From contig JACQWC010000210.1 of the NCBI GenBank assembly GCA_016209635.1, forward strand, positions 1 to 36,732: 36,732 nucleotides of DNA. The letters run 5' to 3'. The stretch is from Candidatus Rokuibacteriota bacterium. Its GTDB lineage: Bacteria; Methylomirabilota; Methylomirabilia; Rokubacteriales; CSP1-6. Positions 14,321 to 22,624 of the stretch are shown in pieces. The position numbers and the translations under genes are program-made. The notes under the pieces are model-generated. The model worked only from the letters and a program-made list of their open reading frames with translations, was not told the DNA's origin and made no database searches. Position 1 is the stretch's first letter, and each line of letters starts with the position of its first letter.

Positions 14321-15633
14321 GCATCGAGTGGATCACCCTCCTGATGCTCGCGGGCTTCATGACGATCCTCGCCGCGGGGCTGCCGCTCGCCTTCGCGACC
14401 GGCGCCGTCGCCGTGATCTTCGCGCTCTCGCTCTTCGGCGTCGACAGCCTCAACCTGATCGTGAGCCGCGTCTTCACGCTCATGGGGAACTACGTGCTCG
14501 TGTCGGTGCCGCTCTTCATCCTCATGGCGTGCATCCTCGAGCGCGCCGGCGTCGCCGAGGACCTCTTCCAGGCGGTCCATGTGTGGTCGGGGCGCGTCCG
14601 GGGCGGCCTCGCCGTCACGGTCATCGTCTCCTGCGCGATCATGGCGGCGATGGTGGGGGTCATCGGCGCCGAGGTCGTCACGATGGGGGTCGTCGCGCTC
14701 CCGGCGATGCTGAACCGCAAGTACGACAAGGACCTGGCGCTCGGCGCGATCTGCGCGGGCGGCGGCCTCGCCACGCTGATCCCGCCGAGCGTCGTCTTCA
14801 TCATGTACGGACTCACCGCGGGCGTCTCCGTCGGCCAGCTCTACATGGCGGGCGTGGTGCCGGGGCTCCTCCTGGCCGGGCTCTACATCGCCTACATCAC
14901 GACCCGCTGCTACCTCCGGCCGCACCTGGCGCCCGCGGCCAGCGAGGAGGAGCGGAACATCCCGCTCGTGGCCAAGCTCGGGCTCCTGCGGGGGCTGATC
15001 CTGCCCGCGCTGGTCGCCTTCGGCGTGCTTGGCTCGCTCTACGCCGGCCTCGCCACCCCGACCGAGGCGGCGGGCGTCGGCTGCCTGGGCGCGTTCGTCG
15101 CGGCCGCCGTCAACCGGCGGCTCACGTGGGAGAACGTGAGCCGGGCGGTGGCCGACACGACCAAGGTCACGTGCATGCTCTACTGGCTCTTCTTCGGCGC
15201 CTCGACGCTCATCGGCGTCTACACGCTCGCGGGCGGCACGAACTTCATGAAGCAGACGATCACGGCGCTCCCGATCGGGCCGTGGGGCATCCTCATCCTC
15301 ATGCAGATCGTCTGGGTCATCCTGGGCTGCCTCATCGACTGGATCGGCATTCTGCTCCTGACGGCCCCGATCTTCGTCCCCATCATCGAGAGCCTCGGCT
15401 TCAACAGCGTGTGGTTCGGCGTCCTCTTCTGCATGAACATGCAGATCTCGTACGTGTCGCCGCCGTTCGGTCCGGCGGTCTTTTACCTGAAGGGCGTCAC
15501 CCCGCCCGACATCAGCATCGGCGACATCTTCCACTCGATCTGGCCGTTCCTCGGCCTCCAAGTGATCGCGCTGGCGGCCGTGATGGCGTTCCCCCGGCTC
15601 GCGCTCTGGCTCCCGAGCCTGATGATCAAGTGA
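14317..15633 (+). CDS. TRAP transporter large permease (DctM family)
   Basis: The protein is 438 aa with about 12 hydrophobic segments, the usual size for DctM. Family motifs include GLPLAFATGAVAVIFAL near the N-terminus, GGGLATLIPPSVVFIMYGL in the middle, YAGLATPTEAAGVGCLGAFV and a C-terminal FGVLFCMNMQISYVSPPFGPAVFYLKGV. This is the transport-active subunit. It overlaps DctQ by four bases and its stop codon overlaps an ATG (TGATG) opening a 23-codon small ORF, so translation may continue into the leader of the FAD oxidoreductase gene. Confidence 0.93.
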   Translation: MSIEWITLLMLAGFMTILAAGLPLAFATGAVAVIFALSLFGVDSLNLIVSRVFTLMGNYVLVSVPLFILMACILERAGVAEDLFQAVHVWSGRVRGGLAVTVIVSCAIMAAMVGVIGAEVVTMGVVALPAMLNRKYDKDLALGAICAGGGLATLIPPSVVFIMYGLTAGVSVGQLYMAGVVPGLLLAGLYIAYITTRCYLRPHLAPAASEEERNIPLVAKLGLLRGLILPALVAFGVLGSLYAGLATPTEAAGVGCLGAFVAAAVNRRLTWENVSRAVADTTKVTCMLYWLFFGASTLIGVYTLAGGTNFMKQTITALPIGPWGILILMQIVWVILGCLIDWIGILLLTAPIFVPIIESLGFNSVWFGVLFCMNMQISYVSPPFGPAVFYLKGVTPPDISIGDIFHSIWPFLGLQVIALAAVMAFPRLALWLPSLMIK

Positions 15634-15724
15634 TGGCGACGCCGGCACGTCCCTGTCCGAGGCCACCCACGCCGGTTCCGGCCTCGCGATCCGCGTTCCC
15701 ATGACGCTGCCCCCGACGCCATGA
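15633..15724 (+). other. Two small overlapping ORFs linking dctM to the FAD oxidoreductase gene
   Basis: A 23-codon ORF (ATG 15633, overlapping the dctM TGA; MATPARPCPRPP...) ends in an ATGA at 15701-15704. That ATG opens a 7-codon ORF (MTLPPTP), which ends in another ATGA at 15721-15724 where the oxidoreductase starts. The oxidoreductase start has no Shine-Dalgarno sequence, so termination-reinitiation could be its entry route. The stretch also contains CCCACGCCGG and CGGCCTCGCG, both seen in the repeat inside yceI. It may be chance. Confidence 0.3.
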
Positions 15725-17496
15725 CCGGCGGCGAGGTGCTCGACGTGATGGCGGTGCGGGCGTCCGGCGACCCGGAGGCGGCGGTGCTGCGGGGACTCGC
15801 GCCCGACGGCGTCGACGACGTCGCGTGCGACATCCTGGTGGTCGGCGGCGGGACGGGGGGTATCGCCGCCGCTCTGGCCGCGGCGCGCGCCGGACGGCGC
15901 GTCTGCCTCCTCGAGGAGACCGATTGGATCGGCGGCCAGCTCACGGCCCAGGGCGTCTCGGCGCTCGACGAGCACGAGCATATCGAGCGCTTCGGCGGCA
16001 CCCGCTCCTACTACGCGCTGCGCGAAGCGATCAGGACCCACTATCGTCGCCTGTCGCCGACGCTCGCTGCGGCGGCCCATCCGAACCCGGGAAACTGCTG
16101 GGTGACGCGGCTGGCGTTCGAGCCCCAGGTGGCGCTGGCGGTTCTCGAGGGGATGGCCCGCCCGTTCGTCGAATCGGGCCGACTCCGCATCGACCGCCGG
16201 ACGAAGGCGTGGAGCGCGGACGTCGCGGGCGATCGGATCCGGACGGTGCTCGCCGTTCACCTCGACCATCGGCGCTGGACGTCATTCCGGCCGCGGATCG
16301 TCATCGACGCCACCGAGCTGGGCGATGTGCTGCCGCTGGTCGGCGCCGAGTACGTGGTCGGCGCGGAGTCCAAAGCCGAGACCGGCGAGCCGCACGCCCA
16401 GCCCGTCGAGCCCAAGACCCACTGCGTGCAGAGCTTCACCTATACGTTCGTCCTCGAGAACACCGGCCCCGGCCACTCGCACGTGATCCCGAGGCCGGAA
16501 AGGTACGAGCACTACCGCGACACGCAGCCGTACTCGCTCCGCATCCACGTCCACGGCGGGGAGATCTACGGTGAGGAGACGCGGTGGCTCGAGTACCAGG
16601 TGCTCGACCGGGCGCCGGCGACCAAGGGGAGTCTCTGGACCTATCGGCGGCTGATCGATCGGCAGAACTTCCCGGCCGGGCCTCCGAACGACATCAGCAT
16701 GATCAACTGGCCGGGGAACGATTACCGTGACGAGCGCATCCTCGACCGGTCGCCGGTCGACCAGGCGGGCGCCCTCCAGGACGCCAAACGCGTGAGCCTC
16801 GGGTTCCTCCACTGGCTCCAGACGGAGGCGCCCCGCCCGGGACATCCGCCCGGCTTCCCCGAGTTCAAGCCGCGACCCGACCTCTTCGGGACGGACGACG
16901 CGCTCGGGAAGTACCCGTACATCCGCGAGTGCCGGCGTCTCCGGTCGCTGAGGCCAGTGCTCGAGCACGAGGTGTCCGCGGACGATCAGGAGGGCGCGCG
17001 CGCCGAGCATTTCTCCGATTCCGTCGGGGTGGGCTGGTATCCGATCGACATCCATCGGGCGGGCGCCGAGGACGTCGGTGCCTCGTGCCGCACGAAGCCT
17101 TTTCAGCTCCCGCTGGGCGCGCTGATCCCCATCCGAATCCGGAACCTCCTGGCGGGCGCGAAGAATCTCGGCACCACGCATATCACCAACGGCTGCTACC
17201 GGCTCCATCCCGTCGAGTGGAACACCGGTGAGGCGGCGGGAGCCCTCGCCGCGTTCGCCCTCGATGTCGCGCGCGATCCCATCGAGATCCGCGCGGACGG
17301 CCGCCTGCTTCGCGACTTGCAGCGCCGCCTGGTGGCCGCGGGGGTGCCCCTCTACTGGTTCGTGGACGTGGGCGTGGACCACCCCGTGTTCGCCGCGCTG
17401 CAGATGGCGGCGCTCACGGGCGAGATCGACGGATCCCCCGAGAGCCTGGAGGCAGCGGCGCTGCCCGCGGCCGTCCGGCGCCGATTCGGGGTGTGA
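15721..17496 (+). CDS. FAD-dependent oxidoreductase (FAD_oxidored-type)
   Basis: The protein is 591 aa. After a roughly 35-residue lead the dinucleotide-binding fold appears: CDILVVGGGTGGIAAALAAARAG followed by the strand-end acid in VCLLEETDWIGGQL. The C-terminal half contains IRIRNLLAGAKNLGTTHITNGCYRLHPVEWNTGEAAGALAAFAL, the second FAD-contact segment of this family, resembling tricarballylate-dehydrogenase/fumarate-reductase-like flavoproteins. No transmembrane or secretion signal is evident. Substrate unknown. Its place after a TRAP importer and before an acyl-CoA ligase suggests oxidation of the imported acid. Start ATG 15721 has no Shine-Dalgarno sequence and lies at the end of a chain of small overlapping ORFs. 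Confidence 0.87.
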   Translation: MTGGEVLDVMAVRASGDPEAAVLRGLAPDGVDDVACDILVVGGGTGGIAAALAAARAGRRVCLLEETDWIGGQLTAQGVSALDEHEHIERFGGTRSYYALREAIRTHYRRLSPTLAAAAHPNPGNCWVTRLAFEPQVALAVLEGMARPFVESGRLRIDRRTKAWSADVAGDRIRTVLAVHLDHRRWTSFRPRIVIDATELGDVLPLVGAEYVVGAESKAETGEPHAQPVEPKTHCVQSFTYTFVLENTGPGHSHVIPRPERYEHYRDTQPYSLRIHVHGGEIYGEETRWLEYQVLDRAPATKGSLWTYRRLIDRQNFPAGPPNDISMINWPGNDYRDERILDRSPVDQAGALQDAKRVSLGFLHWLQTEAPRPGHPPGFPEFKPRPDLFGTDDALGKYPYIRECRRLRSLRPVLEHEVSADDQEGARAEHFSDSVGVGWYPIDIHRAGAEDVGASCRTKPFQLPLGALIPIRIRNLLAGAKNLGTTHITNGCYRLHPVEWNTGEAAGALAAFALDVARDPIEIRADGRLLRDLQRRLVAAGVPLYWFVDVGVDHPVFAALQMAALTGEIDGSPESLEAAALPAAVRRRFGV

Positions 17497-17521
17497 TGCG
17501 ACCTCATCGCGGAGCACGAGC

Positions 17522-19033
17522 ATGCTGATCGTCGGGAACCGCACCCTCAAGAGCGCGCTGGAGGACAAGGCCCGTCGCTTCCCCGACGACATGCTCCTCG
17601 CCTTCGAGGACGCGGCGGGGCGCGGCGACCGGTGGACCTGGCGGGAGCTCGACGAGATCGTGAACCGCGCCGCCCGCTTCCTCCTGGCCCGCGGCCTCAC
17701 GCCCGGCGAGAAGTTCAATCTCCATCTCGGGAACTGCCCCGAGTTCCTCGTCTTCTGGCTCGCGGCGGCGAAGACGGGCACCGTCATGGTGCCGACCAAC
17801 CCGCTCTCGACCGCGGACGAGATGGAGTACATCCTGTCCCACTCGGAGGCCCGGCTCGTGCTGACCGAGCGCCGCTACGCGGCCCCCTGCTACGCCGTCC
17901 ACGACCGCTGCCCCGCGCTCCGCGACGTGATCGAGTGCCGGCCCCTGGACCTCCTCCTCGAGGACTTCCCGCCCACGCCCCCCGACGTCACGGTGGGACC
18001 GGGCGACGAGGTCTCGATGCAGTACACGTCGGGCACGACCTCGAAGCCCAAGGGCGTGCTCCTCACCCACGCCAACTACGTCTATGGCGGCGAGGTCATG
18101 GCGAAGGCGATGCGCGTCCTGCCGACGGACCGCCATCTCATCGTGCTCCCGTTGTTCCACGCGGGCGCGCAGCTCCACGCCTTCCTCCCGATGCTGCTGG
18201 TCGGCGGCAGCGTGGCGCTCATGGAGCGGTTCAGCGCCAGCCAGTTCATCGAGCAGGCGATCGCGTACGAGGCGACCCTCGCCGCCCTCTTCGCCGCGCC
18301 GATCCGGATGCTCCTCGCCCAGCCGCGGACGGAGGACGAGGGGCGCACGCGGCTCCGGGCGGTCTCCTACGCGCAGAACATCACGCCCCAGCAGTTCGAG
18401 GAATGGCACGCGCGCTTCAAGGTGCCCCTCTTGCAGATCTGGGGGATGACCGAGACGATGTCGCTCCCGCTCATGCAGCCTCTCGACCTCCCGCGGAAAC
18501 CGCTCTCCATGGGCATGCCGGTGCTCGGGTACGAGGTGAAGATCGTGGACGAGGACGGCAGGCAGGTGCCCCCGGGCACCGTGGGCGAGCTGCTCGTCGC
18601 CGGCGTGCCCGGCGTCACACTGATGAAGGGCTACTTCAAGAACCCGAAGGCGACCGACGAGACGATCCGGGACGGCTGGCTCAGGAGCGGTGACCAGGCC
18701 TCCATGGACGAGGAGGGGTACTTCTACTTCGTCGACCGGAAGAAGGACATGATCAAGCGGGCCGGGGAGAACGTCGCGGCCTCCGAGGTGGAAGAGACGC
18801 TGAAGCAGCATCCGGCGGTCTTCGACGCCGCGGTCCTCGGCGTCGCGGATCCGGTCCGCGACCAGGCGATCAAGGCCTACGTGATCCTCCGGGAGGGCGC
18901 CGCCGCGAGCGGGTCCGACCTCATCGAGTGGTGCCGGGCGCGCCTCTCCCCCTTCAAGGTCCCCGAGCTGATCGAGTTCCGCGACACTTTCCCGCGGACC
19001 TCCGTGGGGAAGATCCAGAAACACCTTCTCTGA
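17522..19033 (+). CDS. AMP-dependent acyl-CoA ligase, CaiC-like
   Basis: The protein is 503 aa from ATG 17522; the 17228 start in the track runs back through the oxidoreductase. Motifs: QYTSGTTSKPKGVLLTHANY (P-loop), IWGMTET (A5), GWLRSGDQASMDEEGYFYFVDRKKDMIKRAGENVAASEVEE (hinge and A8) and FPRTSVGKIQKHLL with the terminal catalytic Lys. Overall similarity is to crotonobetaine/carnitine-CoA ligases and related short-chain ligases. It probably activates the acid imported by the TRAP system or formed by the flavoprotein, 25 bp upstream. It is in an apparent operon with the MetE-core gene 27 bp downstream. Confidence 0.9.
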   Translation: MLIVGNRTLKSALEDKARRFPDDMLLAFEDAAGRGDRWTWRELDEIVNRAARFLLARGLTPGEKFNLHLGNCPEFLVFWLAAAKTGTVMVPTNPLSTADEMEYILSHSEARLVLTERRYAAPCYAVHDRCPALRDVIECRPLDLLLEDFPPTPPDVTVGPGDEVSMQYTSGTTSKPKGVLLTHANYVYGGEVMAKAMRVLPTDRHLIVLPLFHAGAQLHAFLPMLLVGGSVALMERFSASQFIEQAIAYEATLAALFAAPIRMLLAQPRTEDEGRTRLRAVSYAQNITPQQFEEWHARFKVPLLQIWGMTETMSLPLMQPLDLPRKPLSMGMPVLGYEVKIVDEDGRQVPPGTVGELLVAGVPGVTLMKGYFKNPKATDETIRDGWLRSGDQASMDEEGYFYFVDRKKDMIKRAGENVAASEVEETLKQHPAVFDAAVLGVADPVRDQAIKAYVILREGAAASGSDLIEWCRARLSPFKVPELIEFRDTFPRTSVGKIQKHLL

Positions 19034-19060
19034 CGAGCCCGAGCGCGGAAAGGACGAGCG

Positions 19061-20098
19061 ATGGCCACGAAGCTTCCGGCGATTCCGACCCACGTGATCG
19101 GCAGCCACGGGTTTCCGGCCTGGTTCTGGACGGCCCTCGACAAGATCAAGGCCAGCGAGTACGGCCAGACCGACGTCCGGGAGACCCTCGACGACGCCAC
19201 CCAGCTCGCCATCCGCGACCAGGAGCGGGCGGGCGTCGACGTGATCTGCGACGGCGAGATGCGCCGGTACTTCTTCGTGCAGACCTTCTACGGGAAGATG
19301 GAGGGGCTCGACCCGATCGAGCCGCTGCGGAAGACCGGCCTCTACGCCTACGACAGCACGCCGCGCTACCGGCCACGCCAGAAGATCAAGGTGCCGCAGG
19401 GGCTCGGCGTCGTCGAGGACTTTCAGTATCTCAGGACCCAGACCGACCGGCCGGTGAAGGCGACTTGCCCCGGGCCAGTGACGCTCTCGATCCATATCCA
19501 GCTCCGGCCCGGCGACGCGTACGCGAACGACCGGCTCGCGCTCTGCTGGGACCTGGTGCCGGCCGTCAACGCCGAGCTCCGAGCCCTCGCCGCCGCGGGC
19601 GCGGACCGGATCCAGATCGACGAGCCGTCGGCGGCGATCGTCCCGGGCATGATCGACGAGTACGTGAAGATGTTCAACGCGTGCGTCGACGGCGTCGACG
19701 CGAAGATCGGATACCATATCTGCTTCGGCAACCTCATGTCCCGGCCGCGGGGGAAGCGAAGCTACCGGTGGATGTTCCCCGCGCTCCTGGCCGCCCGGTG
19801 CCACCAGTTCGTCTTCGAGTACGCGAACCGGGAGATGGCGGAGATCGACCACTGGCAGGAGATCGGCGTCGACCGCGAGGTCGCCTGCGGCGTCGTCGAC
19901 GTCAAGTCCTTCTACCTCGAATCGCCGGAGGACGTGGCCGAGCGGCTGGTGTTGTGCGCCCGCTACATCCCCGTGGAGAAGCTCTCCGCCGTGCCCGACT
20001 GCGGCTTCTTCCCGGTGCCCCGCTGGCTCGCGGTCGAGAAGCTCAGGCGGCTCGTCGCGGGCACCCGGCTCGCGCGGACGCAGCTCGGCGTCATGTGA
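19061..20098 (+). CDS. Core MetE-like protein (cobalamin-independent methionine synthase C-terminal domain)
   Basis: The protein is 345 aa. It corresponds only to the catalytic barrel of MetE; the N-terminal half is absent. Zinc ligands are in place: His219 and Cys221 in YHICFGN, Glu253 in VFEYANRE and Cys314 in PDCGFF, with His/Cys-to-Cys spacing near that of E. coli MetE. Stand-alone core proteins can be methionine synthases using other methyl donors or unrelated methyltransferases. Because a second copy sits in the next transport/catabolism operon, a demethylation role for imported substrates is as plausible as methionine synthesis. A GCGGAAAGGACGAGCG Shine-Dalgarno region precedes the ATG. 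The 3' end overlaps a truncated amidohydrolase fragment on the other strand. Confidence 0.87.
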   Translation: MATKLPAIPTHVIGSHGFPAWFWTALDKIKASEYGQTDVRETLDDATQLAIRDQERAGVDVICDGEMRRYFFVQTFYGKMEGLDPIEPLRKTGLYAYDSTPRYRPRQKIKVPQGLGVVEDFQYLRTQTDRPVKATCPGPVTLSIHIQLRPGDAYANDRLALCWDLVPAVNAELRALAAAGADRIQIDEPSAAIVPGMIDEYVKMFNACVDGVDAKIGYHICFGNLMSRPRGKRSYRWMFPALLAARCHQFVFEYANREMAEIDHWQEIGVDREVACGVVDVKSFYLESPEDVAERLVLCARYIPVEKLSAVPDCGFFPVPRWLAVEKLRRLVAGTRLARTQLGVM

Positions 20099-20197
20099 GC
20101 CGGTTCGTCCAGGACACGCCGTCCTTCACCACGAGGTGGATCCGCTTGGCGTCGCCGAGGACCCGGATGTCGTCGAGCGGGTCACCGTCGACCACCC
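20091..20197 (-). pseudogene. Amidohydrolase C-terminal fragment
   Basis: Read on the minus strand it encodes VVDGDPLDDIRVLGDAKRIHLVVKDGVSWTNRLT and a stop at 20091-20093. This matches the C-terminus of the intact amidohydrolase at 21295-22548 (VVDGNPLDDIRILGDAKRIHLVAKDGVPQKNQLK) at roughly 90% of bases. No further homology extends beyond about 20197, so it is a 3' remnant of a paralog or tandem duplicate. It overlaps the MetE-core stop codon. Confidence 0.75.
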
Positions 20198-20324
20198 TCT
20201 CAAGAGGACTTCGAACGGGAGAAGGAACGCCGCCTCGCGACCTTCGAGAGCTTGCGGAAAGAGGGGATCGCTCTACGCACTGACGGCTGCACGGTCGGCG
20301 AATCGGCGTTTAGAATAGCGCGCG
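20198..20324 (+). other. Unassigned stretch with a charged open frame and a weak -10
   Basis: No gene is identified. One plus frame from 20201 reads QEDFEREKERRLATFESLRKEG, a natural-looking charged helix that may be the tail of another decayed gene. TAGAAT at 20311-20316 lies only 9 bases before the ATG of the next gene; no clear -35 is seen. Confidence 0.3.
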
Positions 20325-21136
20325 ATGGCAGAGGCCAGCTGGCTGATGCAGGACGCCGATCCGCAGGCGTCGCGCCAGGCGACGGCGCGCGGGCCCACCA
20401 AAGGCACGCTGCGCTGGACATGGCGGCCAAGGCGAGAAGTCGTCTTGGTCGACGAGCCCCTGGTCGCCGCTGACAACGACGGCGTCCTGTTCGGAGGCAG
20501 CGGTGAATGGCTGGTGGCCATCGACGCCGAAGGCCGGGAATTGTGGAAGCGACACATCAAGCAGTATCCGACGGACCTTCGCCGCACGCCGTCCGGCGAC
20601 TTGATGTTCTTCGCCAACTTCGTCGGCTTCCTGCGCTTCGACACCGATGGCAATCAGGTATCCGTCCTGAAGGATGAAACCTCATCGTCCGGCGTGTTCG
20701 CCTTCGACCGCGCCACGAACGTTTACACCTTCGGCGCGTTTACCTGGACCAGCGAGGACGATGCGGCCGAGCACTGGGGCTGGATCACCGCCTGGGATTC
20801 GCGCGACCGGCAGCTCTGGCATCGGGATCTCACGGCACGGAGCGTCTCCGATCAGAACTGGTCGAGTTCGGTGTGGCGCTGGGCTGGGACCCCAGGCTCT
20901 CGCGCGCGCCGCGCCTGGCAAACGTAGTCGAAGGCTGGCTTGATTACCTGGAATGCGCGAGCGACGCCGACGGCAATATTTACTTCTGCCCTAAGTTCCA
21001 CGCCGTCTCGCTTGATCCCGAGTTTCGTGTTCGCTGGAGTCTGCGTTTCGAGTGCGAATACCTTTGGCACCCTGTGCTCACGCCCGACGGCACGCTGCTC
21101 ATCGCCGGCGGCGACACGCTCTTCGCGATCGAGTAG
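20325..21136 (+). pseudogene. PQQ-like beta-propeller protein, broken by a frameshift
   Basis: The first segment (20325 to about 20870) encodes repeats such as EWLVAIDAEGRELWKRHI and WITAWDSRDRQLWHRDL, typical of beta-propeller (PQQ-enzyme-like) blades. Around 20860-20880 the homologous sequence moves to the -1 frame and continues as WLDYLECASDADGNIYFCPKFHAVSLDPEFRVRWSL to a TAG at 21134-21136. One missing base explains this. Joined, the product would be about 270 aa with no evident signal peptide. Codon choice is more relaxed than in neighbours, hinting at transfer. Sequencing error is the alternative to a true pseudogene. Confidence 0.65.
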
Positions 21137-21275
21137 CTACACGAGCGGTGTGCAGCCGGGAACGGCGACTGTCGGAGTCGGCATGGGATCGAACGCCAAC
21201 TGGCACCAGGTCCTCCTGCGAATTGAGCGCCTGCTCCCAGGTGACCGCCTTGCCCGGGGCCCCCGCCCCTTTTAA
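21137..21275 (-). pseudogene. Gfo/Idh/MocA oxidoreductase C-terminal fragment with a frameshift
   Basis: On the minus strand, GAPGKAVTWEQALNSQEDLVP is the conserved C-terminal VTWEQ-LNS segment of Gfo/Idh/MocA family oxidoreductases. After a one-base frame change near 21200 it continues LAFDPMPTPTVAVPGCTPLV and stops at 21137-21139, directly abutting the propeller stop codon. No upstream part of the gene is present, so this is a dead remnant. The family call rests on motif recall. Confidence 0.6.
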
Positions 21276-21294
21276 GGGCCTTCCGGATCTGGGT

Positions 21295-22548
21295 TTACTT
21301 GAGCTGGTTCTTCTGCGGCACGCCGTCCTTCGCCACGAGATGGATCCGCTTGGCGTCGCCGAGGATCCGGATGTCGTCGAGCGGATTGCCGTCGACGACC
21401 ACGACGTCCGCGACCTTGCCGGGCTCGAGCGTGCCGAGGTCCGGGCGCTCGAGGCACTCGGCGGCCGCTTTCGTCCCCGCCACGATCGCTTGCATGGGCG
21501 ACATGCCGAGGTGGCGGACCATGTATTCCAGCTCGACGAGGTTCTCCCCGGTGAGGAGCCGGTGGGACTGATCCGTTCCCATGGCCACCCGGAGCCCCCT
21601 CTCGACCGCGCGTTTCCAGAGCGGCACTTGCGCGAGCTGCCGCCGGTGGATCGCCTCGTCCTTGAGATCCTCCCGGGCGAGCTGGGCCCGGTCCCACGTC
21701 CTGTCGGCCGCGCGCCGCTCGCGCGAGCGGGGGACCAGGGCGAGCGTCGGTACCCACCAGGTCCCCCGGGCGAGCATCGTGTCGACGCACTCCTCGTCCA
21801 TGAACCACCCGTGCTCGACCGAGTGGACGCCGGCGCGGAGCCCGTTCCTGATGCCCTGGAGCCCCTCCGCGTGGATCGCGACCCGCCGATGGCGGGCCGC
21901 CGCCTCGTAGACGGCCGCCTGGATCTCCTCGACGGTGAACTGGGCCTCGTCGAAGTCGTCGGTCACCGAGGTGATCCCGCCGGTCGTGCAGAGCTTGAGG
22001 AAATTCGCCCCGGCCATCAGCATCTCGCGCGCCAGCCTCCGCACGCCGTCGACCCCGTCGGCAATCGCGTTCGGGAGCCAGGTGCGCTTGGGCACGCGGA
22101 GACCGGCCGGGACCCAGCAGTCGCCGTGGCCGCCCGTCTGCGACACCATCGCGATGCACACGAGGAGGCGCGGGCCGGGAACGACCCCTTCCTCGACCGC
22201 CTTGCGGAATCCCGGGTCCGCCCCCCCGGTGTCCCGCGCCGTGGTCACGCCGCACTCGAGCGTCTCGCGGAGGATCCCGGTCGACTTGAGGACGTTGAAG
22301 GTGGGAGGGTTCAGGAGGTGCTCGCCGATGTCGCGGGCCCGGTAGGTCGCGTGGACGTGGCAGTCGATGAAGCCCGGAAGGATCGTGCGGCCGGCGGCGT
22401 CGAGGATCTCGGCGCCCCGCGGCAGGGACAGCGCCGCCTCGGGACCGACGGCGACGACCCGTCCCTCGTCGAGGATGACGCCGCCCCGCGGGATCGGGTC
22501 CCGCCCCGTCCCGTCGATCACGCTGCCGCCGACGATCGCCCGGATCAT
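21295..22548 (-). CDS. Metal-dependent amidohydrolase (imidazolonepropionase/prolidase-like)
   Basis: The protein is 417 aa from ATG 22548, with GGAGGT six bases upstream; the longer 22665 start of the track is unnecessary. Amidohydrolase metal ligands are complete: His64 and His66 in DCHVHA, Lys184 in FLKLCTTGG (likely carbamylated), His225 in AIHAEG, His245 in SVEHG and Asp325 in MGTDQS. The C-terminal PGKVADVVVVDGNPLDDI is the small beta-sandwich domain typical of this group. Substrate unknown; relatives act on Xaa-Pro dipeptides and cyclic amides. A paralogous C-terminal fragment lies at 20091-20197. It is divergent from the DUF1326 gene with a 76-bp intergenic region. Confidence 0.9.
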   Translation of the reverse strand: MIRAIVGGSVIDGTGRDPIPRGGVILDEGRVVAVGPEAALSLPRGAEILDAAGRTILPGFIDCHVHATYRARDIGEHLLNPPTFNVLKSTGILRETLECGVTTARDTGGADPGFRKAVEEGVVPGPRLLVCIAMVSQTGGHGDCWVPAGLRVPKRTWLPNAIADGVDGVRRLAREMLMAGANFLKLCTTGGITSVTDDFDEAQFTVEEIQAAVYEAAARHRRVAIHAEGLQGIRNGLRAGVHSVEHGWFMDEECVDTMLARGTWWVPTLALVPRSRERRAADRTWDRAQLAREDLKDEAIHRRQLAQVPLWKRAVERGLRVAMGTDQSHRLLTGENLVELEYMVRHLGMSPMQAIVAGTKAAAECLERPDLGTLEPGKVADVVVVDGNPLDDIRILGDAKRIHLVAKDGVPQKNQLK

Positions 22549-22624
22549 TCGGGCACCTCCCTCCGCGCCCCCATAGGGTAAGCTCTCCGCGACAATACCG
22601 CACCCCGGCGCGAGGGAGCGAACA

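Noticed and set aside
20325-21136. UGA or frameshift recoding of the propeller gene
   Set aside because: The break is a frame change without slippery sequence or in-frame UGA; decay or a sequencing error is simpler.
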